From contig JAJXVI010000030.1 in assembly GCA_021782195.1 (NCBI GenBank), forward strand, positions 1 through 10,967: a DNA stretch of 10,967 bases. The letters run 5' to 3'. The stretch is from a bacterium. Lineage in GTDB: Bacteria > Vulcanimicrobiota > Xenobia > RGZZ01. This document shows positions 1-7,031 of this stretch, in pieces. Position numbers and translations under genes: made by a program. Numbering within the stretch: the first letter of the stretch is position 1; every line of letters starts with the position of its first letter. The notes under the pieces were generated by a model. That model was not told the origin of the DNA and made no database searches. It saw only the letters and a program-made list of their open reading frames with translations.

Positions 1-527
1 AGTTTCGGACTGGCCACCGGAAAGGCCCAGGCGGCGTCGAGAGGATCGGTCTGGTCGGTGGTCAGCAGTCCTTCCTTGCGCACGACGTTTCCCACCACAT
101 TCGAGCCCTGCACAGGGTCGTCGACCGGTACAAGGGTATAGTACACGTACTTCTGCCACGCCACGCCGCCGGTGGGCGTGGTCGTGAGCGCGTCGGCCGA
201 CACCGCCGAACTCGCGTCATCGGTCATCTGACGGGGTGATTCCAGGGAGAGCCCGGGGGCTTCGCTCGCGTACTTTGAGTTTGGATACGACCGCACGGTG
301 GACAGGTCGCTCTCCGAAAGGTCGCTCTGAAGCCAGGCGGTCAGGTGTACGAGGTCGTCCTGCAGGCTGAAGGATGCCCGGGGCTTCTCGAACTGTTCTC
401 GACTCTGTCGGTACATGTAGGCCACGGCTCCCATCACGAGCACGGTGATACCCATGGCGATGATCATCTCCACCAGCGTGAAGCCCGCTCGGGTCCGATT
501 CCCGTCCGCCACTCGCCTAGAGGTCAC
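1..527 (-). CDS. GspJ/PilW-like type IV prepilin (pseudopilin), 3' end outside window
   Basis: This gene probably encodes a minor pseudopilin that joins the tip or shaft of a type II secretion pseudopilus or type IV pilus. The N-terminus has a short basic leader and then the prepilin-peptidase motif RAG|FTLVEM (cleavage after Gly15, Glu at mature position 5), followed by a hydrophobic helix (roughly residues 16-35) ending in MYRQSREQ. The visible remainder is a soluble domain rich in Asp, Ser and Thr with a YVYYTLVPVDD-type strand. The chosen start is GTG at 527, because GGAGGGG (534-540) lies 6 bp upstream. A GTG at 512 is an alternative without a good ribosome-binding site. The start overlaps the stop of the preceding pseudopilin gene by 11 bp, which suggests translational coupling. 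About 175 residues are visible and the reading frame is still open at base 1. The prepilin class is secure from the motif and context. The assignment to GspJ/PilW rather than another minor pilin is inferred from gene order (I then J). Confidence 0.85.
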   Translation of the reverse strand, partial: MTSRRVADGNRTRAGFTLVEMIIAMGITVLVMGAVAYMYRQSREQFEKPRASFSLQDDLVHLTAWLQSDLSESDLSTVRSYPNSKYASEAPGLSLESPRQMTDDASSAVSADALTTTPTGGVAWQKYVYYTLVPVDDPVQGSNVVGNVVRKEGLLTTDQTDPLDAAWAFPVASPK

Positions 528-945
528 GGCACACCCCTCCGTCCACCACAACGCTCTTTGTGACGCCAGCACCGCGCGCTCCCGTCCCCTCCCTCCACGT
601 CACGGTCACGGTTGCGACGTCGCTCTGCGCGTTCGGGTCCGCGGTTGCGCCTCCGCGCGCGAACGTCACGCTGGGGGTGAAGGTCGTGTCGTTCTCCGCG
701 TCCTCCACGGTCGTGCGAACGGTCACGGGGGCGACCACCGATACCGGTATCGCCAGGCCGTACGGGGTGGCCTGGAGTCGATCCAGTACGCCCTCAGCCA
801 CCTGCATGGCGGCCACGTGGTTCGCGGAGAGCGTCGATCCGCGATAGGCCATCGGAAATACCGATGCCACCGCCATGAATCCCATGGCAAGCACGAAAGC
901 GGCGACAAGCGCCTCGATGATGGTGAACCCTCGGCGTCGATTCAC
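517..945 (-). CDS. GspI/PilV-like type IV prepilin (pseudopilin)
   Basis: This is a 142-residue minor pseudopilin. It starts with a five-residue basic leader, VNRRR, followed by the prepilin-peptidase site G|FTIIEA with Glu at mature position 5. A hydrophobic helix follows (about residues 7-30, ALVAAFVLAMGFMAVASVF). The sequence RRGFTIIEALVA and the later VAEGVLDRLQATPYG are typical of the GspI/PilV family, as is the short total length. The GTG start at 945 overlaps the upstream gene's stop as GTGA (942-945). A longer in-frame start at 1020 would put 30 residues before the Gly and run 79 bp into the neighbouring gene, so I rejected it. The C-terminal half is beta-rich and ends in VVVDGGVCRDL. 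The stop overlaps the next pseudopilin gene. The protein probably sits in the inner membrane before assembly and helps initiate the pseudopilus with the GspK- and GspJ-like partners on either side. Confidence 0.88.
   Translation of the reverse strand: MNRRRGFTIIEALVAAFVLAMGFMAVASVFPMAYRGSTLSANHVAAMQVAEGVLDRLQATPYGLAIPVSVVAPVTVRTTVEDAENDTTFTPSVTFARGGATADPNAQSDVATVTVTWREGTGARGAGVTKSVVVDGGVCRDL
534..540 (-). promoter_or_regulatory. Shine-Dalgarno site for the GspJ/PilW-like gene
   Basis: On the minus strand the site reads GGAGGGG, 6 bp before a GTG at 527. It lies inside the 3' end of the upstream pseudopilin gene. It decides the start at 527 over the GTG at 512, which has only AGG three bases upstream. 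Confidence 0.6.
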
Positions 946-2909
946 TGTACGCGTCCCCAGGCCGTCTGCCACCAACGAGTCGCGCCAACTGCAAACTGAC
1001 TCGAGGCTGCCTGGATCCACGCGTGACGACAGTATGGATAATTGCGGAACTGGCAGGCGGTCGCGGTGATGTTGCCATTCTCACACCAGAGCGTGCCAGT
1101 AACGCGACACGTGCCGCCCGACGACGCCGGGTTGATCGTCATGTCGTGTGCGGATACAAACAGGCCCGTGGCCTGAGCGCCCGTGAGGGAGAGGTGGCCG
1201 TCGGTGTAGATGAATACGCCGACGGGCGTGGCAACCGACGACGGGGTTGTTGCGTTCGGGAACCAGGTGCCGAAGTCGGTGTTCACGGTCTGCTGCACCG
1301 CGGCGTTGACGGGAACGACCGAAAAGGGGCCGGGAGAGGGGGCTGGAGTGATCACCGGGGCGACCGTGGAACCCGTTCCCTGCCCGATCGTTACGTCGTT
1401 GCCGGCAATGATGCCGGAGGTGATGGGCGGGGCCAGCCCTCCTGTAGACGTCGAGTCGACCGCGCCCGCAACGTTGAGCCTGTCGTCAACCACGAGTGAA
1501 CTGCCGGTTCCGAGGTAGACGTTGTTGCTGACGGCCAGCGAGCCGCGTACGTGAAGCGTCTGGTTGGCCCCGATGATGAGGTTTCCCGTTACTTCCGCGT
1601 CGAGCGGAATCGTGACCCCTGCACTTTGCGAACTGCCCGTGGTGGAAGAGGAGGATCCCGAACTGTCGCCCGCGGGGAGGACGAAGTTCCCGGGCAGTTC
1701 GAGAATCGGACCTCCGCTCTGTTGCGCGACGCTTAACGGGCCGCCAGCGCTCAGGACCTGGTAGTTCTGTTGTGCGAACTGTTCGAGGTGGGAAACGGGT
1801 GTGGACAGATCGGTGAGGGAAAGGCCGTTGAGGGCAGACCGTGCGTTCGAGAGCGTCGCGAGGAAATCCGGGGGAAGGGTTGCCATCGAGGTCGTTCCGG
1901 TGAGGACGGCTCCTCCCGCTGAGGCGGTTGGCGGGGAACTGTTCGGTGCCGTATAGAGGCGGGCGTTGACCAACGACGCCGTCGAACTGCCTGAGAGCGT
2001 GACTCCGCTGGCGCCATAGACGTTGCACGGGAGTCCGCTATCGTTTGAAAACGTGATCGTGCCGCTCCCGGAACCGGTTGCCGTGCGTGACAGCGTTGCC
2101 TGTCCGCTGGCCGGTATCGCAAGAATGCAGGTGCCGGGGGCGAGTCCGCTGCTGCCCGGCGTTGAAACGGGCATTCCCACGCAAGGGGCCTGCGTGGAGG
2201 AAAACGTCAGTACGGCGGATCCAGCCGACCAGGAACCGGTTCCGCTAACAACCTCGGAAGGGGTGGCGGAAACAACCGAGCATGCGTCCATCAGGGTCAC
2301 GCTTCCGTTGCAGGCGATGACGCCGAACGGGAAGTTCGCGTCGTAGACACCGAGCCAGGTTGAGGGCGACTGGCTTGCCATCGATGCGGTCGCGTAGAGC
2401 ACTGCGTGTCGCGCCGGACACCACAAGCCGCTGTTTGTCAGCGCGCCACCGGCATAGCCATCGATGACCGTCGCGCTCGGTGACGACGGCACTGCTTCCA
2501 ACATGGAAGCGAATGGGGCGGCCCCGTTGAACTCGCCGGTCGTGGCGATGTTGATGTCGTCCCCATTGCTGAACAGAGACTGAAAAACACCGCCACAGTT
2601 AATTGGAATCGCAAAGCACAGCGCGTCTGGGTTCAGGTCGCCCGTGAAGTTCGTGGAATCGTACTGCAACGCGCTCTGCAGGTCAGCCAGCATCGCGGTT
2701 GCGGCGGCCTGTTCGCGCTCCCGAGCTTCCATGATGACCGAGAACCGCATCTGCAACTCACTCTGTTGTGCGACCGCAAGCGCGAAAATGAGAAGCGCGA
2801 ACGTCAGGGAGAGTGCAATCGGCAATACGATTCCATTGCGCCGCCGCGATCGCGCGTTGCGGTCGCCTCGGTGAAAGAACCAGTGGAACACGCCACATTT
2901 GTTGCTCAC
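942..2909 (-). CDS. Large GspK/PilX-like minor pseudopilin with adhesin-like and bactofilin-like regions
   Basis: This is a 655-residue protein with a long basic leader (residues 1-25, SRRRN just before the site), a probable prepilin-peptidase site NG|IVLPIAL at Gly26, a hydrophobic helix to about residue 47, then an amphipathic stretch (QQSELQMRFSVIMEAREREQ). The absence of Glu at mature position 5 and the VLPIALSL start resemble GspK/PilX-type proteins. Residues about 222-288 look like a beta-rich module seen in tail-fibre and adhesin proteins (SAGSAVLTFSST, then SVGMPVS-, AGTTI- and LSRTATGSGSGTITF-like segments). Here it carries Cys243 and Cys261. Residues about 416-430 are Ser/Gly-rich. 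Residues about 432-510 have repeated short strands (VTGNLIIGANQTLHVRGSLAV, then LVVDDRLNVAG) reminiscent of a bactofilin or right-handed beta-helix. The C-terminus (565-620) has similar strands plus several Cys. The start is GTG at 2909, overlapping the ATPase stop as GTGA. A longer open frame upstream is a shadow of the ATPase gene. It is probably the exposed tip of the pseudopilus. The GspK/PilX assignment is moderate. Confidence 0.8.
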   Translation of the reverse strand: MSNKCGVFHWFFHRGDRNARSRRRNGIVLPIALSLTFALLIFALAVAQQSELQMRFSVIMEAREREQAAATAMLADLQSALQYDSTNFTGDLNPDALCFAIPINCGGVFQSLFSNGDDINIATTGEFNGAAPFASMLEAVPSSPSATVIDGYAGGALTNSGLWCPARHAVLYATASMASQSPSTWLGVYDANFPFGVIACNGSVTLMDACSVVSATPSEVVSGTGSWSAGSAVLTFSSTQAPCVGMPVSTPGSSGLAPGTCILAIPASGQATLSRTATGSGSGTITFSNDSGLPCNVYGASGVTLSGSSTASLVNARLYTAPNSSPPTASAGGAVLTGTTSMATLPPDFLATLSNARSALNGLSLTDLSTPVSHLEQFAQQNYQVLSAGGPLSVAQQSGGPILELPGNFVLPAGDSSGSSSSTTGSSQSAGVTIPLDAEVTGNLIIGANQTLHVRGSLAVSNNVYLGTGSSLVVDDRLNVAGAVDSTSTGGLAPPITSGIIAGNDVTIGQGTGSTVAPVITPAPSPGPFSVVPVNAAVQQTVNTDFGTWFPNATTPSSVATPVGVFIYTDGHLSLTGAQATGLFVSAHDMTINPASSGGTCRVTGTLWCENGNITATACQFRNYPYCRHAWIQAASSQFAVGATRWWQTAWGRVQ

Positions 2910-5500
2910 ATCGTCATGCAGACGCGTTTCACCTCCTCGAGCGTGACCACGCCGTCGCGGACTTTCTCCAGACCGTCCTGGAACAGCGTTCGCATCCCGT
3001 GCTGTCGCGCGGTGCGAGCGATGTCCCCTGCGTTGCAGTTGTTCGCGATCATGTCGGAGATCTCGTCGTTGACCTCGAGCACCTCGTAGATCGCGATGCG
3101 CCCACGATAGCCGGACCGATGACACTGCTCGCAGCCTTTTCCTGTAAAGACGCGGGGGGCCTCGATTCCTTCGGCTTCGAACATGCGTCGCGCGACCGGG
3201 TGAAGCGGGACTTCCTCCTTGCATCCCACGCATATCTTGCGGACCAGTCGTTGTGCGATGCCGCCCAGAAGCGTGGACGAGATGAGGAAAGGTTCGACAC
3301 CTCGGTCGCGCAGGCGCGGAATGATCGTCACAGCGTCGTTCGTGTGTACGGTTGAGAGCAGCAAGTGTCCGGTGAGCGCCGCCTGAACGCTGATGGCGGC
3401 CGTCTCGTCGTCGCGAATCTCGCCGACCAGGATCACGTCGGGGTCGCTGCGCAGAAACTCTCGAAGTGCCCGCGCGAAGGTCAACCGCTTCTCTTCCTCG
3501 CGCGCCGCGACGTTGACCTGGACCTGTACCACTCCGTGCATCTTGTATTCGATGGGATCTTCGACGGTGAGGATCTTGCGGTCCGGCGTGTTGATTTCGG
3601 CCAGGGTTGCGTAGAGCGTGGTCGACTTGCCGGAACCCGTCGGTCCGCTGACCAGAAGCATGCCGTGCGGTTGAGAGGTGAGCTTGCGGTACTGCAGGAG
3701 CGTCGTCGCTGAAAACCCGAGTCCTTCCAGGTTCATGTCGAAGGTTCCCTTCGGAAGCAGACGCATCACGATGCTCTCGCCATCGGGTACGGGCAGGCAG
3801 CTTACCCGCAGATCGAACTCGTGCTCGGACACGCGCACGCTGATGCGTCCTCCTTGCGGGATCATCTCCTGGGCAATGTCCATGTTGGCCAGGATCTTGA
3901 TGCGCTTCACAAAGGTCGCAGCCTCTCGGCGGGGCCATACGTCCATGGTGCGGAGCAGTCCGTCAACCCGGTAGCGAAGCACAATGTCTGATTCGTAGGT
4001 TTCGATGTGCACGTCGCTTGCGCGGATCGAAATGGCTTCCTTGATGATCCGGTCCACCGTTTCGACCGCAGGGCCCTTCGCGTCTTCCATCAAGAGCAGG
4101 GCTTCCTGCTCCTCGCTGTGGATGACCGCGAGGTCCTGACCGTGGAACCGCTTCTTTTCCAACCACTCCTTCCAGGGCACGGAGATCTGGCGCTCGGGCA
4201 CCCGATATACGTATTCCTGCGCCAGTTCGATCAGACGCGCATCCGCCAGCATGAGCCGTGGCTTCAGTTCCCCGTTGCTTGCGTACGAGATGTGGTCGTA
4301 GATATAGACGTCGGGGCGTCGGACCGCGAGCGTGATTTCTCGTCCGGAGACGCGTCCGATGCAGATTCCTTCCACCCGGCGGGAAACGGACTCGGGAAGC
4401 AGCGATGCCAGTTCCCGATCAAGCGGGAAACTGGCAAGATCGACGTGAGGGTAGCGATCGAGGTCGTTCTGAGTGACCTCATTCGAAGCCACGCGACTGT
4501 TCTCGGTGCGTCGCGACCGCCACGGGAGGAACGAGAGCAGTCCGCTGCGGCTGGTCTCGGGCGTTGGTGGCGCCTCGCCAGCCGGGGACGGGGAGTCGGA
4601 GCCCGGGAGCGTCGGGGGCGACCACACGGGGGGAGCGGCCGGCGGGGGGATGGCGAAGCGGATCGCAGAAGCCACCTCGGCCACGTCGAGCAGGTCTTGT
4701 ACGGACGCGATATCCACCGGACGGTCCTCGGGAGCGAGCGCCATCAGTTGCTCGCATAGCCGTGCGAACTGGGGTACGATGCGAGGATTGATGGCGTCGA
4801 GTTCGTCGAGTTGCGTGCCGTGTTCGACCCGTTCGGGTGCGGGGGGGGGCTTGCGCGTGCTGGCGAGATAGTAGAAGGTTGCTCCGAGGGCGTAGAGGTC
4901 CATCCGTGGATCAGGAGGTTGGCCCAGAAGCTGTTCTGGCGGCGCAAACTGCACGAGCCCGTGGCCTCGGAGGGGTGCGTCTTCGTCATCCTTCTGCCCC
5001 ATCCAGGCCAGCCCGAAGTCAGTCAACATGATGCGGCCGCTTGCGCTGAGCATCATGGTCTGGGGGCGAAGGTCCCGGTAGATTTTTCCGTGTTCGTGGA
5101 GCAGGCGGAGCGCCCCCGCGGTCTGATGCATCCAGTTGCCGAGCACGTGCTGACCTGGGGACCCCGACAGCGTGCTGACCACGTAGTCGATGGGATGCGC
5201 CTCGAAGTGCTCGTACACGACCGTGATGTCGCCATCAGCGTCGCGTATCACGTCGATCGTGTGGGGCAGGTGGGGCGAGTCCAGTTTGGAGAGCAGTGCG
5301 GCCTCACGCAGCAATTGTGCACGCAGCAGGGGGTACGCGTCGGTGGCTGCGGCGTTGGGGGAGATGCGACGCAGCAGCACCCGACGCTCGCCATCCGCGG
5401 TTGTGTCCGTGGCGTCATAGAGGATGCTGAACCGGCACTGCATCACTTCGCGGTGCACGGTGAAACGTTCTGGGATGGACTGCGACTTCTGCAGCGTCAT
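2906..5500 (-). CDS. gspE: Ser/Thr protein kinase-like domain fused to GspE/PilB secretion ATPase
   Basis: This 864-residue protein powers pseudopilus assembly as a hexameric cytoplasmic ATPase. It carries an extra N-terminal domain. Residues about 10-270 follow the protein kinase fold: Glu66 in helix C, a catalytic loop YRDLRPQT (141-148, Asp143), TDFGLA (160-165), APPEQ (186-190), DLYALG (201-206) and Arg260. The glycine loop is not recognisable, the usual VAIK lysine is Arg44, the HRDxK lysine is Arg145 and the metal-binding Asn is Thr148, so it may be a pseudokinase. A Pro-rich linker (about 284-325) follows, then an N-terminal GspE/MshEN-like region (about 345-435). The ATPase has Walker A GPTGSGKST (619-627, Lys625), the Asp box VEDPIEY (646-652), Walker B DVILVGEIRDDE (688-699), the His box STVHTND (716-722) and a zinc-binding CxxC pair (757/760 and 790/793). 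All ATPase motifs are intact. The start ATG at 5500 has GGGAG 5 bp upstream. The gene begins 13 bp after the platform gene, so it belongs to the same operon. PilB rather than GspE cannot be excluded. Confidence 0.95.
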   Translation of the reverse strand: MTLQKSQSIPERFTVHREVMQCRFSILYDATDTTADGERRVLLRRISPNAAATDAYPLLRAQLLREAALLSKLDSPHLPHTIDVIRDADGDITVVYEHFEAHPIDYVVSTLSGSPGQHVLGNWMHQTAGALRLLHEHGKIYRDLRPQTMMLSASGRIMLTDFGLAWMGQKDDEDAPLRGHGLVQFAPPEQLLGQPPDPRMDLYALGATFYYLASTRKPPPAPERVEHGTQLDELDAINPRIVPQFARLCEQLMALAPEDRPVDIASVQDLLDVAEVASAIRFAIPPPAAPPVWSPPTLPGSDSPSPAGEAPPTPETSRSGLLSFLPWRSRRTENSRVASNEVTQNDLDRYPHVDLASFPLDRELASLLPESVSRRVEGICIGRVSGREITLAVRRPDVYIYDHISYASNGELKPRLMLADARLIELAQEYVYRVPERQISVPWKEWLEKKRFHGQDLAVIHSEEQEALLLMEDAKGPAVETVDRIIKEAISIRASDVHIETYESDIVLRYRVDGLLRTMDVWPRREAATFVKRIKILANMDIAQEMIPQGGRISVRVSEHEFDLRVSCLPVPDGESIVMRLLPKGTFDMNLEGLGFSATTLLQYRKLTSQPHGMLLVSGPTGSGKSTTLYATLAEINTPDRKILTVEDPIEYKMHGVVQVQVNVAAREEEKRLTFARALREFLRSDPDVILVGEIRDDETAAISVQAALTGHLLLSTVHTNDAVTIIPRLRDRGVEPFLISSTLLGGIAQRLVRKICVGCKEEVPLHPVARRMFEAEGIEAPRVFTGKGCEQCHRSGYRGRIAIYEVLEVNDEISDMIANNCNAGDIARTARQHGMRTLFQDGLEKVRDGVVTLEEVKRVCMTM
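4841..4849. repeat. Nine-base G/C homopolymer inside the kinase-like domain
   Basis: The plus strand has nine consecutive G. On the coding strand these are nine C encoding Pro218-Pro220, just after the DLYALG segment of the kinase-like domain. A one-base slip would frameshift before the ATPase domain. In this copy the frame is intact. Confidence 0.6.
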
Positions 5501-5513
5501 CGGCGCTCCCGGT

Positions 5514-6767
5514 CTACATCTGTTTCTGATAGGCAGCAGAAATTCCCATGATGGGAAGAAGCACTCCCATTACGAAGACACACACCACCGCGCCGACGGC
5601 AACCATCATCAGTGGCTCGATCAACGCGAGCAGCGTGGCAATGGAGGCTTCAAGTTCCTGTTCGTAGTAGTCGGCCACACGTTCAAACATGGTGTCGAGT
5701 GTTCCGGTCTCTTCTCCCACCGTTGCCATCTGCACGAGGAGGGGAGGAAACAGGGGGAGCCTTCCGAGGGTTACGGAGATGCGTTCCCCTTCTTGAATCT
5801 CTCTCGTGACTCGCTGGATACTGCGGGTCACGACCAGGTTCCCCGCGGCGTTACCGACGTGGGTCAGGCTCTCCAGGAGTGGAACGCCACTTCGCAGCAT
5901 GGTTCCGAAGGTACGGCAGAAGCGGGTTACGGTTGCCATGGCCAGTAGGTCGTGCAGGAACGGGAAGTAGAACTTGACGCTGTCGATCATGTAGCGTCCG
6001 CTTCCGGTACGTCCCACAACTCTCGCGATGATGATCGCGAGCAACAGGCCCGAGCACACGGTCAGCAGGAAGTAGGGGTTGGTCACCACGACCGATGCGT
6101 TCATGAGGAACTCTGTGATGGGATAGTCGCGGCGGATATTGAGACCGGAGTTCAGGAAGATGGGCTGGAAGTTGGGCAGCAGGAATGCGATCAGGCAGTA
6201 CACGAGGATGACGCTGAACACGAGGACGAAACTCGGGTAGGCAAGCGCCATGCGAACCTTGCGACGCAACGCCGTATCGCGTTCCAGAATGTCTGCCAGT
6301 CGTCCGACCGTGACGTCAAGAGAGCCACTGGCCTCGCCGATTCGAATCATGCTCACGTAGAGATCGTTGAACACCTTCGGGTGCTGGCTCATCGCGACGT
6401 TCAGGGCGTTCCCCTGCTGAATCGTGTTGATCAACTGCCCGATGAGTTTGCGTAGCCCCGGACTCGATGCCTGGGCCTGCAAGGTGGCGAGCGCACGCAG
6501 CAACGGCAGGCCGGCCTTGAGCGTGGTGTGCAACTGGCGCGTGAAGAACACGATCGCTTGATCTGGAATTCCGAACAACTCGAGATGAAGGCCGATGCGG
6601 CGTGCCATGACAGGCCGTAGTTCGGCGGGCCGGGCGGGTCGCACGTCGACGATCTGATGCCCCCTCGATCGCAGTTCGACAATGAACGCATCTTCGTTTG
6701 TGGCGGTCTCAACACCGGTGATGATTCTGCCCTGGGGCGTGACGGCCCGGTACTCGAAGTCGGCCAT
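5514..6767 (-). CDS. gspF: GspF/PilC-family inner-membrane platform protein
   Basis: This is a 417-residue polytopic inner-membrane protein that forms the platform through which the ATPase drives pseudopilin extraction and assembly. It shows the family's duplicated architecture. The first cytoplasmic T2SSF domain spans about residues 71-175 and contains GEASGSLD (135-142). The second spans about 280-385 and contains the matching GEETGTLD (351-358). Membrane segments lie at about 176-200, 231-251 and 384-406, the typical number. The N-terminus MADFEYRAVTPQGR matches the family's usual opening, so I chose the ATG at 6767. It has no clear ribosome-binding site. An in-frame ATG at 6830 has GAGGG 11 bp upstream and would add a polar 21-residue extension, and a GTG at 6848 is also possible. 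It is the first gene of the minus-strand operon and is followed by the fused ATPase after 13 bp. The order F before E is the reverse of the usual gsp order. GspF versus PilC cannot be settled here. Confidence 0.95.
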   Translation of the reverse strand: MADFEYRAVTPQGRIITGVETATNEDAFIVELRSRGHQIVDVRPARPAELRPVMARRIGLHLELFGIPDQAIVFFTRQLHTTLKAGLPLLRALATLQAQASSPGLRKLIGQLINTIQQGNALNVAMSQHPKVFNDLYVSMIRIGEASGSLDVTVGRLADILERDTALRRKVRMALAYPSFVLVFSVILVYCLIAFLLPNFQPIFLNSGLNIRRDYPITEFLMNASVVVTNPYFLLTVCSGLLLAIIIARVVGRTGSGRYMIDSVKFYFPFLHDLLAMATVTRFCRTFGTMLRSGVPLLESLTHVGNAAGNLVVTRSIQRVTREIQEGERISVTLGRLPLFPPLLVQMATVGEETGTLDTMFERVADYYEQELEASIATLLALIEPLMMVAVGAVVCVFVMGVLLPIMGISAAYQKQM

Positions 6768-7031
6768 GGCCAGATGATTCTGGAGCGATCGGGTGCTTTC
6801 CTCGTCTGAATGTCGCTCCGGTTCGTGCATGCGCGCGGGTACCCTCACTCTTTAGAGAAGGGTCCCCGTCGCCCGTCCTCGTGCGGTTTGCCCGCGCCGA
6901 AGGGATGGACGTGCGGAGGAGGGACGTGCGGAGGAGGGACGTGCGGAGGAGGGACGTGCGGAGGAGGGACGTGCGGAGGAGGGACGTGCGGATGGGAGGA
7001 ATTCGCGCCTGGCGGGCGTAGGCTTGGATTG
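6768..7031. other. Divergent intergenic region between the secretion operon and the DUF2804 gene
   Basis: This stretch separates two divergently read units, so it should hold promoters for both. I see no convincing -35/-10 pair on either strand. Its main content is the 15-bp tandem repeat at 6909-6992. The first 60-80 bases may be coding if the platform protein starts at 6830 or 6848. An open frame runs through the region on the plus strand from 6810, reading the repeat as a TCGGG pentapeptide. This looks accidental, because the DUF2804 similarity begins only after 7032. Confidence 0.5.
6909..6992. repeat. 15-bp tandem repeat, five perfect copies plus a partial sixth
   Basis: The unit ACGTGCGGAGGAGGG occurs five times without mismatch (6909-6923, 6924-6938, 6939-6953, 6954-6968, 6969-6983). 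A sixth, partial copy follows (ACGTGCGGA from 6984, then TGGG). The array sits between divergent genes. The unit length is a multiple of three, so copy-number change would preserve any frame running across it. The plus-strand unit is purine-rich and contains GGAGG, resembling a Shine-Dalgarno core. It may be a regulator-binding array, or simply a replication-slippage product. Confidence 0.9.

Noticed and set aside
946..1020. Longer start for the GspI/PilV-like pseudopilin at ATG 1020
   Set aside because: It would give a 30-residue leader before the cleavage site and a 79-bp overlap with the neighbouring gene. The GTG at 945 gives the canonical short basic leader.
2910..3938. Long minus-strand frame joining the large pseudopilin to about 1 kb of upstream sequence, giving a 998-residue protein
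   Set aside because: The upstream third overlaps the intact GspE ATPase core in another frame and has no domain sense (Arg/Ala/Gly-rich). The real pseudopilin starts at the GTGA overlap at 2909.
4007..5551. Plus-strand frames of 250 and 246 codons opposite the kinase-GspE gene
   Set aside because: They are antisense shadows caused by GC-rich third positions. The minus-strand frame has complete, ordered kinase and ATPase motifs.
6810..7031. N-terminal extension of the DUF2804 protein encoding a TCGGG pentapeptide repeat
   Set aside because: It overlaps the 5' side of the divergent platform gene, has no family similarity, and depends on a 15-bp DNA repeat that is open in several frames.
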